Shown in pieces: positions 1 to 12,089 of a DNA stretch of 64,000 nt (its first letter is position 1; each line of letters starts with the position of its first letter). Both the position numbers and the translations under genes were made by a program. The stretch comes from Salvelinus alpinus (lineage: Eukaryota > Chordata > Actinopteri > Salmoniformes > Salmonidae), in contig NC_092090.1 of the NCBI RefSeq assembly GCF_045679555.1, positions 34,940,309 through 35,004,308 on the forward strand, in the 5' to 3' direction. Under the pieces are notes generated by a model. That model worked only from the letters and a program-made list of their open reading frames with translations. It ran no database searches and was not told where the DNA came from.

Positions 1-409
1 TTTTGTGTTTTTTTTAATTCTTTAAAGCCTGGTGATAAATAATACATATATTAACATATGGATTTATATTTGCATATCCACTGATGTACCACATATACAT
101 AGTCCAACCACAACCTACGGACAATTATATCAGGAAATGACACTGGCACTACAAGGCTAATCATTAATTACACTGTATCAGACACATTTGAATGTTGCTG
201 ATGTGTACACCATAAACAATGAAGATGAGGTCAGAGGACTGATGTGTTTCTTCAAAATGACCTGCCTAGGACTAGGCCTAAGCTCAGTGATGAAACTTTG
301 CATGAAGGTTAGACGCTTCCAATTCGGTCCCAATTCAGTTTCCCATAATTCACATAGCTACATGGTTAGACACAGTATGAAAACATCACAAAATGCTGAA
401 GATCCCACC

Positions 410-1300
410 ATGAGTCCTATCGTATTCATAATGTGTGAGTATTTTCACAGTATTGATCAAGGTAAAGCATACTTATGGCCACATATTTTCCCCAATATTC
501 AACCTGGTTGTACAAACTGTTATCTCTATTTGTTTCTAAATGCAGATTTACTGGTTAACTTGGCAGAGACAGGTACACTTACATAATGGAATTCTAAAAC
601 ACAAATAGTAAAATCTGTAACTTTGTTACAGTACAGCTAATGTCTGAGAAGATTCATTCTAAACATTGGAACTTCTGAGACTTACATTTTTATTCATAAA
701 TTGTATTTTTCACTCTTCAATGATGAAGCTAATATCTACCCAGCAAAGCTCTTTGGAGCTAGTACCCACATGAGAGAAGGAAGGACAGTCAATGTGAAGT
801 GCAGCACTACAGGCACCAGAAAACCGTTAAGGAAGGTCTGTTTACCTTTGCAAGAATGGAAGTGGAATGAGAATAAGAGAGCTGGAGAAAGGTGAAGATA
901 ACACCATTTTCACCATTAAGGATGTTAAACGAGAGGACTCAGCCATATACAGCTGTGTGTACAGCACATCATAGAAAAACTCAAACTCAGTCAAGTGAAC
1001 GCAACAATGTCAATCTAGCCATCATTCAGGTCTACAAGGAGGGAGAAGGTAGGACCTTCTTTGTGTTGTATATGGATGGATAATCAATTGTTAATACTGA
1101 CTATATGGCAACTTCTGCGTAAATACGTTACTGGAGATGTCTACCTGTTTTGTATTTCAGATGAGGTTCATCAAGAGGTCCATGAAGAGGCTGCACATGA
1201 TGTGAGACTGGTCAATGTAATCCGACTGATAAATTCAGTTGTTGTGGTTACACTTCTTTTGACTGTATTATATGTTAGTTACTACTGTCCAAACATATAA
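410..1300 (+). pseudogene. Ig-domain receptor A1 (broken copy)
   Basis: Exons read as leader 410-434 (MSPIVFIM), exon 2 546-572, Ig exon 729-1048 and TM exon 1161-1300. The Ig exon begins NIYPAKLFG and keeps the first cysteine region, but a frameshift near 835 breaks the frame. The rest (ending in the SAIYSCVYS motif) is in another frame and meets a stop near 973. The TM exon is open and encodes HDVRLVNVIRLINSV plus a hydrophobic run, ending YYCPNI and a TAA at 1298-1300. By family it would be a one-Ig leukocyte-type receptor with an arginine TM and almost no tail. The same frameshift occurs in A2 near 16.96 kb, so the gene was dead before duplication. Confidence in family is good; function is inferred only from domain type. 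Confidence 0.72.
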
Positions 1301-1664
1301 TGATCTGTTTCCTGGATGACATACAGTACAGTCGTAACAACAACAGAATAGCAATACTATTTTCTTGATAATTCTTCCATGTAATCTACAGTAGGTCTTT
1401 AGGTCCATACCACAAATACACAAGGTAGAGAGAGTTACCTAATGTTTCAACAAAACTTTAACACCATGATCATGTTCATCTTTATCCTGTGTGAGTATAT
1501 TTCAAACAATTAACCTATTTGATCATATTTGGGTGACAACATTTCCATTTGTTTCATGTTTTGCCATTTTTGCCACATGTATTTTCTTATCAAAGTTTCC
1601 TTGTCAAAAGAGGCCATAGCCCAAACAAAAGGTATGTCAAAATGTTTTCGTTTAGTTGTTATCC

Positions 1665-2036
1665 TTAAAGGACCAATCTGCAGTTGCTACGTCCGTTTCT
1701 TGACTCATAAATGAAGGTTATGTACCCATTCATTCTTGAAGAATATAACTTATAAATGCCTCATTAGCTTAGTTCAACTGTCCTACCCCATCAGAACCTA
1801 AAATGTAAGCTTGTTTTACTCCAATGTTTGTAAACAAAGTAAATGTAAGCATACACTGTATAGCCTCAAAACATGGTTAAAACTATAATATCAAGGATGG
1901 TCAGACCTTTCATCCATAGCTCTGTCTACAAATTTAAGAGTGTTTACATTTCTCCAAACCCATCCCTCAGCTTTTTACCAAAACTGTGGTGGGGACGACG
2001 CTTTGTTATTGTTTCAACAGCTGATTGCCCCTTTAA
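1665..2036. mobile_element. MITE in B1 intron 2
   Basis: About 372 bp bounded by inverted ends TTAAAGGACCAATCTGCAGT and, at the right, a sequence ending GATTGCCCCTTTAA. The matching intron of B2 has no such sequence; a different fold-back element is found there. There is no coding capacity. The family is not assigned. Confidence 0.6.
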
Positions 2037-3567
2037 AAAAAAAGTGATTGTATGTATTTTCCATTTTTGAAGATGAGTACATTCTAAATACTACACTTGC
2101 ATAACATGTGTTATGTTTATATTTTATTTGCCATTTTTCCAGCAAAGATCTATGGGACAGAAACAAGAATAATGGAGGACAGTGACCTAGTAGTAAAATG
2201 TAGTACATTTGGGCGCAAGGATGAATCAGAAGTGGTACATGTGTACTTGTGTTTGGATGGGCTTGCAGTGTATGTGGACAAATGTGACTAAAATGTGACA
2301 CTTTTCACCATGAAAAGTGTCATTAGCCAACAGAGTGGCACCGAGTGTGTTCTCTATAACCCAATATCCACTCTCTGAAAAACAAGGGAAATTAGATCAT
2401 TCATTTTCCATCCAGGTGATGGGTAGGAATCTTATTATTCACTGGATACCTTATTGCTGCTAGAAATGTACTGATCTTAAGAATACAGCATCCTTTATTT
2501 TTTATACAGATACGGTGTATCAATGTGACTGCAAACACACATTTTCCTCTCTCTTCTCATGCAGACAGTTTACTCCCTGCCAACATATCACATGCAGGCT
2601 CTAGCACTGTGATAGAGGGAGAGGATGTGGAGTTCCTATGTACTATTTCAGACCCCAGGAACATGGACATTTCAAGTTACTTAGTTCACTCTTACCTCTG
2701 CAAGTATGGCACTGTTGTTCAGATGCAGGTGTTTGATGTAAAGCGCACGGAGGCAACTTTTACAATTAAAAGTTGTAATAAGAATGACACAGGCAACTAC
2801 AGTTGTGTGCTTGATCTGCAATCAAAAACCCTCAAAGATAAATGCACCATTTCTTCAGGTTAATGGTAAGAATTTACAACAAAAAACACAGGTTTTAAAG
2901 GAAGAGGTGAAGAGACAAAATAAAGACTAATTCACCCATCTACTCTCTATTTTAGAGGTCGCACATGTGAGATTGGTCAATGTAATCTGACTGATAAGAT
3001 CAGCAGCTGTGGCCATAATATTGACTGTAGTGGCTGTTAGTTACTACTGTCCAAACCTGGGTTATGTCTGGCAATATGGCACACACAGGGAACTTTGGTA
3101 TAGTTTTTGGCCCTGTCCGGGGGTAAGCCTCTCTCTCTCTCCCTCCATCCTCCCGGAGAACCTGAGCCATAGGACCATGCCTTAGGCCTACCTGGCATGA
3201 CAACTCCTGGCTGTCCCCAGTCCACCTGGTCGTGCTGCTGATTCAGTTTCTGCTATTCTGTCTGCGGCAATGGAACCCTGACCTGTTCACCGGACATGCT
3301 ACCTTGTCCCGCACCTGCTGTTTCGACCCTCTTTCTCTCTCGCACGACATTTAATCCTCAGGTGCTGACCTGTTGCACTCTCTAGAACCACTGTGATTAG
3401 TATTTGAACCTGCTGGTCATCTATGAACGTTTGAACATTTTGAAGAACGATCTGTCCTTAATGACAGTGTACTCTTATAATGTCCACCAGCACAACCAAA
3501 AGAGGACTGGCCACCTGTCAGAGCCTGTTTCCTCTCTAGGTTTCTTCCTTTCTAGGGAGTTTTTCTA

Positions 3568-3786
3568 ACACTTTCATAAATAAAGGTGCTATCTAGAACC
3601 TTAAAAGGTTCTTCGGCTGTCCCCATAGGATAACGCTTTTTGTTCCAGGTACTAACCTTGTGTTCCATATAAAACCCGTTCCACAGAGGGTTCCACATGA
3701 AACCTAAATGGGTTCTACCTGTAACTAAAAAGGGTGTCTGGAGACAGCCGAAGAACCCTTTTGAAACCCTTTTTTCTAAGAGTGTA
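3568..3786. mobile_element. Small inverted-repeat MITE
   Basis: About 219 bp. The left arm starts ACACTTTCATAAATAAAGG and the right arm ends CTTTTTTCTAAGAGTGT. The internal segments GGTTCTTCGGCTGTCCC and GGAGACAGCCGAAGAACC are near-perfect reverse complements, so it can fold into a hairpin. It lies in the last intron of B1 and is absent from the matching B2 intron. Confidence 0.6.
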
Positions 3787-4190
3787 GCTACTGTGCTTCT
3801 ACATCTGTGTAGTTGCTCTTTTGGGGGTTTAGGCTGGGTTGCGGTATAAGCACTTTGTGACAACTGCTGATGTAAAAATAGCTCAACATTTCACATAATG
3901 CTGTTTACAGCGAAGCACTGAGGTAAAAAGGTATAATGATGAACACAGAAATATAAATACACATAGCTTCCATCTACATGTAAAGTCACAATGCAGGATG
4001 TGGACCTGATGTTTTATGTGCTTTTTGTTCTCAGATGCAGCAGCTGAAGGGCATTAAGCAGAAGCTGTGTACCAGACCACACACATAGACAGGATGTCTA
4101 TACATTGTCAGTACATTTAAAAATGGCAAGGTGCATATTTCAAACCATGCATGTCGACTGTTAATCTTGCATTGTGCATGCATACTATCA

Positions 4191-4590
4191 CAGCTAAGGC
4201 TAAGATCCAGATGCAGACACAGGATGCAGATCGTACTAGTCTCAGAGTTTATTATAGTTCAAGGGGCAGGCAATCGGTAGGTCAAGACATGCAAAGGGTA
4301 GTAATCCATATCAGAGTCAGGCAGGTACAGGACGGTGGGCAGGATCAGGGCCAGGACAGGCAGAAAGCTCAGAACTGGGAAGACTAAGGAAAAACAAAAA
4401 CTAGCGCACAGGAAACACGGGAACACGCTGGTAGGACTTGACGCGACAAAATGAACTGGCAACAGACAAACAGAAAACGCAGGTATAAATACACAGGGGA
4501 TAATGGGGGAGATGGGAGACACCTTGTGCGGGGGTGGAGACAAGCACAAAGACAGGTGAAATAGATCAGGGTGCAAATACAAATACATTA
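4191..4590 (-). mobile_element. LTR-type fragment inserted 3' of B1
   Basis: The sequence TCTTGCATTGTGCATGCATA (to 4186) continues in B2 (near 20930) directly into flanking DNA, but here about 400 bp of extra sequence intervenes. Read on the minus strand the insert is pyrimidine-rich with TATTTATACC and AATAAA-like signals, like the salmonid LTRs elsewhere in this window. Clean TG...CA ends and a target duplication could not be seen, so it is called a fragment. Confidence 0.4.
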
Positions 4591-4599
4591 TCCATAGTG

Positions 4600-6025
4600 T
4601 TTGTCTACTTATTGCTGGCGTGCTGTAGTTTAATGTAGTGAACATTATTGTTAGTCAAGTGCACATTTTCATTATGTTGATAACTGATACACTCAGTATT
4701 ACATTTCATTCAGTATTACATTTCATGTTTTACTCATGGACTAGTTGAGCTACTGAGCTAGTGAATGTATGGATCCCTGCAATGGTTTCAGTAAAGTTCA
4801 AATGATATCAGATGCCCCGACTTCCATTCTTATAATCATAAGACATACAACACGAAGAGAGACGTTACACATGCTCTCTTGCAAACTCAAGTTGATATGA
4901 TTGCCTATTTTTGTGGACTTCATTTTATGAAGTAGTGGAACTTGAATGAGAGTTTTGAAAGGGAAGACATTTTCTAGAGTACTACATACAGTATCATTGT
5001 TGGATACCATTGTTGGAAATGTTTCTACTCATTATAAATGTGTTGGTGTTTGCTTTTTCTAAGCTCAGTATCATAGGCCTGGGGAGTTTGGAACCCCACA
5101 TTTGAAAGTTAATAGGAAGACCGTGTGTTACACATTTCAAAAAGGCTTAATGTAACACTGTTACTCCCCATAGCTTACAAAGCCCTACCTAAAACAGACT
5201 CAAAGATCAAATGTTGTTTAAAACAAATGTCCACTTGAGATACCCAACCTGCACCACTAGTCACTACATATGACTCCCACAGCCTCTAGTCTCTAACTGT
5301 AATGATACAGTTATCAAGGTGACAGAGTACTAGAAAGTCAAAGAAGATGATAAAGTAGTAACACATAGTAATTGATTGAACAAATACATGTTTGGTTTGT
5401 ATTGTAATCAGAACATCATATCATAGAAATTGTCCAAATCCCTGCTTCCTAAAAGCTGCTGCATTAGCAAACATTTACCTCAGATACATTTAGTTGTTCA
5501 ATTCATCACAATATATTCATGCACACAGGTTCTCTCTTTAAAGATGAATATCCATTGTAATATATTATTTTCATGATCTCTTTTCTACTGATATGTGTGT
5601 GTAAACAATCACATAGGTTATAAAAAGCAGCCGTGCTGCGTCCAGCCATCTCATTTAATATATTACCTGGTATTCATCAGAAAGGTGTGGTACTTATGGG
5701 AGAGAACTCAAAGGTAATACCTAAGTACCGGTGCTTGTTATCGTGAATCACACATGAGTAACAACCAGGTAATTATTATGTAACTACTAGATGAAATGAC
5801 CTAAGACATTTGACGATGTGTGTCTTTAATATAAGCAGGGTGACGTGGGTCATTGGAAGCTCTGTGATGCAACCTCTCATCATGATCAAAGACGCTTCTA
5901 ATAGGCCCCTATTGTTTCCCGGATATTCACACTTAAAAACTGTACATGATGATACCTACCTACCCCCTCAGTCTTTTATAGTGTCAGATAGGCCTAGAGA
6001 ATCACAACAGGCTACAAGTCACATC
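4600..6025. other. Intergenic DNA between B1 and C
   Basis: No gene recognised. This stretch is largely repeated at 20970-21740 plus 22405-22768, and its part around 5257-5400 recurs at 32198-32365. It therefore marks the duplicated block. A 90-codon open stretch at 5810-6082 is identical in both copies but merely runs through the leader exon of gene C and is not taken as a gene. Confidence 0.6.
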
Positions 6026-7166
6026 ATGGGTTCCATATTTCTTATGATATGTGAGTATCTTTACAAATACAGATTAGAGTAAGCATATGGTCTCAAAATG
6101 ATCCATACATACAGTACATACTCAGTATGAAGTCAATCTATTACTAATAGTTGTATGTTTTATGGATTTCTATTGAAACTGCCTGTTGTGTAAATCTACC
6201 ATTATTTCTACACAGTCACAGTAACAGCAGGTGTACTGGCCATCTCAGAGGAAATAGGTAAGAGGACATTTGTTAAATCCTAAAATGCAGAGTTCAATTC
6301 ATTTGCGTTCCTCTACAGTTTAAGCCGTTTTATTCCAAACATGTTTATTACAAAGACGTTTAATTGTCCTTAATGCTCTCTTTCACTCTCAAATTATGTA
6401 GCTGTCTACCCCGCCGTGCTTTTTGGATCAAAGTCTCAAGTTAGAAAGGGAGATACTATAGATTTGAAGTGTAATATCTCTGGCATCATAAGATCCTGGG
6501 ACAAGGTTCATGTGTACATTTACAAGAATGGAGTTGAGATGGCAATGAAGGTTTTGGAGAAAGGTGAAGATAACACCATTTTCACCATGAAGGATGTTAC
6601 AAGAGAAGACTCAGGCAACTACAGCTGTGTGTACACCAGAGATAAACTTCTACAGGATCAAGTGAAGTCAGCAGGCAAGAATTTAGTAGCCATCTGTGTC
6701 TACGAATGTAGGAATTGTTTTTGAAAAATTGTGTTGTGTAGGAAAATGTATTAATTTCACCATGTGCTATACATTTTTCATTTGTCTGTACATGTTATGT
6801 GGGATTAATCTATTTAAGATTCCTTCTCAATATTGATTTTTTTGTAGGCTAACATTGACTATTCCTCTGGCCGATTATGTACAGTACTTTATACTTCCAT
6901 TGAAGTAAGATTTGTCCTTATTGATGTTATAGGGGAAGTTTTAGGGTGTGTTAGATGGTGGGGGGTTTATTCCATGTCATTGACCACATGGATACACTTA
7001 GAATAAGTTCTGTCTAATTGATAATGCATCCATCTACATTTGGTCTCTATTTCAGAGGCTGCACATGATGTGATACTGGTCAATGTAATCCGACTGATAA
7101 GTTCAGCTGTTGTGGTCATACTTCTGCTGACTGTAGTGGCTGTTAGTTCCTGCTGTTCAAAAAGAG
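6026..7166 (+). pseudogene. Ig-domain receptor C (junction stop)
   Basis: Leader 6026-6050 (MGSIFLMI), exon 2 6216-6257, Ig exon 6402-6707 and TM exon 7056-7166 are all open and in phase. The Ig domain starts AVYPAVLFG and has the typical DKVHVYIYKNGVE and DSGNYSCVYTRD motifs. The Ig exon ends GAAT before GTAGG; joining its last T to the AG that starts the TM exon creates a TAG codon. Reading through instead reaches TGA about 6 codons later. Either way the TM (LVNVIRLISSAVVVILLLTV) would be lost, leaving a secreted single-Ig product or a dead gene. Cytoplasmic exons related to gene H lie 2.7-6.3 kb downstream. Confidence 0.65.
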
Positions 7167-7382
7167 GTAATTATGATGATTGATGTCTCTTTTCATATAG
7201 TAGTGACCAATTGACAGATACACTTTTGGTAAACCCTCCTATGAATACCTTCTTCAAAATGCCTTAGAAGCACACGTATAACGCCTTATGAGACATGCAG
7301 AACACATTATAATGCATAGTACAGGAGCTAATAACTGCTCGGAAACATTTAAAACTACATTCATAATGTATTAATAATTTGT

Positions 7383-7787
7383 TGTCACGCTGGTATGAAG
7401 GGATCGGGAGACAGGCGCAGGAATGCGTAATAGTTTTTTTTATTAAGCCCAAATTACGGCGTGCCGTGTAAAGGCAAGGGGACGAAGACCAAACAAACAC
7501 GTAACAAAAACACAGGGTTGAAACTCAAACAAGAGAGCGAGGAGTACCTCGAATAAATAACAGACGCTCACAATGATTAACACACGGGACGAGACGCGTA
7601 ATGATCTGCGCAATCCACAAGGGCACGAAAGCCCAAAACACACAGCACAGGTACTCACACGCACCAACAGACATTGTAACAATAATCGACTGCCCAATGG
7701 AAACCAAAGGGCACGCTTATACAAGTACTAATCAGTGGGAATAGGGGACAGGTGTGCGTAATGAAAGTTCCGGAGGGATCCGTGACA
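7383..7787 (-). mobile_element. Solo LTR
   Basis: 405 bp with TGTCACGC at the left and CCGTGACA at the right. Flanks TTTGT and CTTGT form a near-perfect 5-bp target duplication. No internal coding region. It lies in the intron after the gene C TM exon. Confidence 0.75.
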
Positions 7788-7800
7788 CTTGTAAACACCA

Positions 7801-8517
7801 CTGAACAAAAATATAAACGCAACATGTAAAGTGTTGGTCCCATGTTTCATGAGCTGAAATAAAAGATCCCAGAAATGTTCCATACGCACAAAAAGCTTAT
7901 TTCTCTTTATTTGTGAAGAAATGTGTTTACATCCCTGTTAGTGAGCATTTCTCCTTTGCCAAGATAATCCATCCACCTGACAGGTGTGGCATATCAAGAA
8001 GCTGATTATACAGCATGATCAAAGGCCACTCAAAAATGTTCAGTTTTGTCACACAATGCCATGCCACAGATTCTTCAAGTTTTGAGGGAGCGTGCAGTTG
8101 GCATGCTGACTGCAGGAATTTCCACCAGAGCTGTTTCCAGAGAATATAATGTTAATTTCGCTACCATAAGCCACCTCCAACGTCGTTTTAGAGAATTTGG
8201 CAGTACGTCCAACCGGCCTCTCAAACACAGACCACGTGTAATTGTCTGAAACCAGCCACCCAGGCAGCTGATGAAACTGAATATTTCTGTCTGTAATAAA
8301 GCCCTTGTATGGGGAAAAACTCATTCTGTTTGGCTGTGGGTGGGCCTGGCTCCCAAGTGTCCTCGCAGGCCCAACCATGGCTGTGCCCCTGCCCATCATG
8401 TGAAATCCATAGATTTGGGCCAAATGAACTTATTTCAATTGACTGATTTCCTTATATGAACTGTCAATCAGAAAAATGTTTGAAATTGTTGCATGTTGCA
8501 TTTATATTTTTGTTCAG
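7801..8517 (+). mobile_element. Deleted Tc1-type transposon
   Basis: 717 bp bounded by CTGAACAAAAATATAAACGC and its complement TTTATATTTTTGTTCAG, with TA at the right and CA (mutated TA) at the left. An open stretch at 8046-8249 encodes the N-terminal helix-turn-helix of a Tc1 transposase (MPQILQVLRERAVGML... TRAVSREYNV... ISHLQRRFREFGS). The catalytic DDE part is deleted, so it cannot move by itself. Confidence 0.8.
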
Positions 8518-9825
8518 TATTCTACCCACACATCCCAAATGGATCCCAAAAGATAAATGGGCTTTTATTGTATTTTGGCAAAAAACAAGGTCAGGTCATT
8601 TAACAGGGACATTACTCTGGATATACTGTAAGCTAACGCACTTCTGTACATCGCGCTGTAACGTACAATTTACCTTATTTTAGCACCCCAAAAACGTAAT
8701 ACTTCCAGGTCAACTGTAATATGAATACCATTGTAAAGCACAATTTCTCCCCATTCCAGCAAAATCAATGACGAGTCCTTCATGCTGCCCGTCTCTGCAT
8801 GATTGAAGAAGGCAATGAGCTCCATTGGGTCTTTTTAAAAATGACGGGTGGGGAAACGAAACCTACTACGTGATAGGGAAAGGGGGAGATAAGCCGTGTG
8901 GGGAAACTGCTTTTTTCACCCGATCTGTCCATGTAATGTGTCATTACATACAGGACATATTTGAAGGTTTGTGTCGAATTTGAATCTGTTTTTTAGGGCG
9001 GCGCTAAAGTTATCATCAGAAGTAAACAGCAGCTGTCGCGGCTTTTGAGAGTCATGACGGCTTGCAGTGATGACGCAAAAAATGAATGCATTCAGTTGTA
9101 CAATTGACTAGATTTCCCCCTTACCCTGTCCCTGTCCCTTTCTTGATTTTAAACTGCGAGAGAAGTGCTACACCTGGTGGAGAGAGGCTGTACGACACAG
9201 AATGAGTTGCGTTATGCATGCTGTACGTTACGTCATGACACGTCACAATTTAACATACAACATTCAACTTTTCTCTAATACTATTGGGCCATTACCATGT
9301 CAATCAACACTTGAATAGAAACGTAGTTCACACCCCAGATGTTGATGCTGACCCAGTCGCTACAGTTCTATTAGTATTCATTGCGGACTCGTTTGAATGC
9401 TGCAGTTGCGCAAATTTGTACGGAATGGGGTTAGTCAACAATACTGGTCTAATTCACAGGGGCGCAACTTTCACTGGGAACAGGGGGGACATGTCCCTCC
9501 CACATTCTGAAATTGCATTTTTGCCCCCCACCCAGTTTTATCATTGGAATGTGATACAAAACAAGGTAACGGTGTGCTTTAGGACCATGCAGACGCCTAC
9601 GAGCGGTCGGGTAGGCTGTTTGGAGTGTTTATCCAACTGGATACATTTAAAAAATGATAATAATAATAATAATTATGTCACCCCCACTTCTAAAACCAAA
9701 GTTGTGCCCCTGCTAATTCATATAGAATAATGTTAATCAAACTAATACATTCCATATCTGGATTGAATGCACTATCATTGTTATGATAGAATTTAACCAA
9801 TAATGTTACATTTATTTTTTGACAG
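8518..9825. other. Repeat-rich intron DNA
   Basis: No gene recognised. It contains an (AAT)n run near 9655-9675 and sequence such as GGGGCGCAACTTTCACTGGG that looks like a dispersed salmonid repeat. A 148-codon open stretch at 9284-9730 crosses these repeats and shows no domain. Confidence 0.4.
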
Positions 9826-10279
9826 GAGCTTTACAATGTTATTGTGGAAGGTAAGCGTATAGTTTTCATTACATTTCATAGCTAGTTTGTTTAGCATGAT
9901 AATGTATAATGATTGAACGGTTCACATGTATATTTCCTCCAGAACACCACAACAGGAGGAGAACGATGTGCCAATGACAGGGGAGGGTGACGGTATGTTT
10001 TTTAAGCTTTCCGATAAAACTATTGTTCTATTAATGAACATTTATTTCACATTCTGGGATATTTCTTTGTCTTAGACGGAACTTCAAACACGGAGGAAGA
10101 ATCCAGGTAGGAAAATCATGTATATTTGACATTTTACTTTATTATATCAAAATTATTTTTTTTTATATAATTGTCACAGACTACATTCTGTACTTCTACT
10201 GTAATGAAGCAATTGAAAAACACAAAGGTGGGCTACTTCTACATAAAGGTGTATATGAATAATATGAATGCTTTAATTA

Positions 10280-10500
10280 AGCAATAACGCAGAGGAGTGC
10301 CTGGACACAGCCCTTAGCCGTGGTATATTGGCTATATATTACAAACCCCACAGGTGCCTTATTGCTATTATAAACTGGTTACCAACGTAATTACAGCAGA
10401 AAGAATCAATGTTTTGTCATACACGTGGTATACATTCTGATGCACCATAGCTGTCAGCCAATTAGCATTCAGGGCTTGAACCACCCGATTTATTATGGAG
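10280..10500. mobile_element. MITE with inverted ends
   Basis: The left half (CCGTGGTATATTGGCTATAT, CTATTATAAACTGGTTACC) is loosely complementary to the right half (ACACGTGGTATACATTCTGA, AACCACCCGATTTATTA). This is typical of a fold-back salmonid repeat. No coding capacity. Borders are approximate. Confidence 0.45.
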
Positions 10501-10751
10501 CCAATTTCTAATGCACAGTATCTTGTTTCTTTCTCAGTGATGAATTTGCTTATGAAAGTGTTGCAGGTAAGACAAAAAAAAGTGGGATAATGTTTAGCTG
10601 TAAGTGTGTTTTAAAATACTGACCAGGCTGAATGGTCATTAAATTAGTTTGTTAAAAGTTTAGTTTTTTCCATTTGATGTGAGGTTGGACTTAAGCACGT
10701 ATAGCTTGTTAGCATGTAGGGCCCACCGATTGGTGCCACCTCGTTATTTAG

Positions 10752-10985
10752 TTTGGGCTCCCGAGTGGCACAGCAGTCTACGGCACTGCATCTCAGTGCT
10801 AGAGGCGTCACTACAGACCCTGGTTTGATTCCAGGCTGTATCACAACTGGCTGTGATTGGGAGTCCCATAGGGCGGCGCACAATTGGCCCAGCGTCGTCT
10901 GGGTCAGGGTTTGGCCGGGGTAGGCCGCCATTGTAAATAAGAATTTGTTCTTAACTGACTTGCCTATTTAAATAAAGGTTCAATA
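10752..10985 (+). mobile_element. tRNA-derived SINE
   Basis: The left part has pol III promoter boxes (box A around GAGTGGCACAGCAGTCTA, box B GGTTTGATTCC), followed by a body with GGCCCAGCGTCGTCTGGG. The 3' tail GACTTGCCTATTTAAATAAA is shared by salmonid HpaI-type SINEs. It is full length, + strand, in an intron. Confidence 0.8.
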
Positions 10986-11524
10986 AAAAATGTTTTTTTT
11001 TTAAAGTATGTGTTATACCTGTGCTGGTTGCCATCTCGTTCGTGGGAAGGTGTTTCACCTGGTGCTATTTAAGAGTGGCTGTCTCAGTGCTCTAGTTGTC
11101 TTGAGAGATGTGAAGGGTTAGCACCTTTAGTTGGCTCTCCCTAGTTAGTTCTAGACAAACCGTCCTTTATCCCTGTTTTTGTTTCACTCCACTTTTTGGT
11201 TTGCTCCCTGTTTGGTGTGGGTTTTTCTTTTATTTGCCTCTTCTTGGGCCCTTTAGTGGGCGCTCATGGTGGGTGTCTTTTAGATTCCCATTGTTGGTAG
11301 TCAACTTTCAGTGGACACACCCATGAGTGTCTTTCAGAACCCCTAAAACCCCACCTGTTTCGTTTACGTTGTTGGTCAGGGACATTTTAGATTTTCTTGC
11401 TAGGGAACGTAACAAGTTTCATTGCCTTGCTTGAAAACAGTCTACATTTCTTATTGTGATAATTTTCATCTTATCCACCAAACAGGTGGGGAGGTGTACC
11501 AGAATGTGTATGAGAACTGCTTAG

Positions 11525-12078
11525 TGTTATGCTGGTGAATGAGGACCCAAAAGCGACGTAATAGTAACAGAGTCTTTATTCCAGTAATAAACAAATAATG
11601 ATTCTCCTGGAATTAACAATGGTCAATCCAAAACAGGAAACTGAAATCCTCTCGTCAATAGAGAGGAACGACTGGAGACGCGACCACAGACTGCAGGTCG
11701 CTTCAGGAAGGCACTGGCCGTAGCTGACATAGACACCTGCTCACACGCAGCATCTGAAGAAGGCAAAGAACACGACAGGGCGGAACAAGGACACAGGAAC
11801 AGCAAACATCAAACAAGAATCCGACCAGGCAGAAGCGGAAAACAGAGGGAGAAATAGGGACTCTAATCAGAGGGCAAAATAGGGGACAGGTGTGAAAGAG
11901 TAAATGAGGTCGTTAGGAGAATGAGAAACAGCTGGGAGCAGGAACGGAACGATAGAGAGAGAGAGCGGGAGAGGGAGAGAGGCAGGAGGAGAGAGAGAGA
12001 GAGAAAGAGGGAAAGAACCTAATAAGACCAGCAGAGGGAAGCACAGGGACAAGACATGATCAAAGACAAAACATGACA
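11525..12078 (-). mobile_element. Solo LTR next to a tyrosine exon
   Basis: 554 bp, left end TGTTATGCTGG, right end AAACATGACA, flanked by the perfect 5-bp duplication CTTAG (11520-11524 and 12079-12083). It contains a GA-rich microsatellite at about 11955-12005. It landed at the last codons of the VYQNVYENC exon. Confidence 0.82.
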
Positions 12079-12089
12079 CTTAGATAATA

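Larger units (their letters stand above)
1466..4088 (+). pseudogene. Two-Ig receptor B1 (broken copy)
   Basis: Exons match B2: leader 1466-1490 (MIMFIFIL), exon 2 1596-1631, Ig1 about 2143-2422, Ig2 2565-2865, TM about 2956-3058 and tail exon 4035-4088. Ig1 has a stop after VDKCD near 2289 and has lost the sequence matching the B2 Ig1 splice acceptor; a MITE sits just upstream. Ig2 is open until a TAA close to its donor. The TM exon is damaged: the codon matching the conserved arginine region reads TGA near 2989. The tail exon still ends in the basic peptide CTRPHT. This is the decayed sister of the intact gene at 17996-20848. Confidence 0.7.

Noticed and set aside
188-586. 132-codon open frame upstream of gene A1
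   Set aside because: It merely runs through the leader and second exon in a frame without domains, and the A2 copy does not keep it.
4259-4645. 128-codon minus frame in the LTR fragment
   Set aside because: Pyrimidine-rich LTR sequence; no domain and no conservation visible.
5810-6082. 90-codon frame identical in both blocks (also 22553-22825)
   Set aside because: Identity reflects recent duplication; the frame crosses the gene C/D leader exon and its splice donor.
8049-8423. 124-codon minus-strand frame in the deleted Tc1
   Set aside because: Antisense of the transposase helix-turn-helix region.
9284-9730. 148-codon frame
   Set aside because: Crosses dispersed repeat and an (AAT)n run, with no recognisable domain.
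10752-10860. Possible tRNA gene
   Set aside because: Box A and B are present but no cloverleaf with a clear anticodon arm; it is the head of a SINE.
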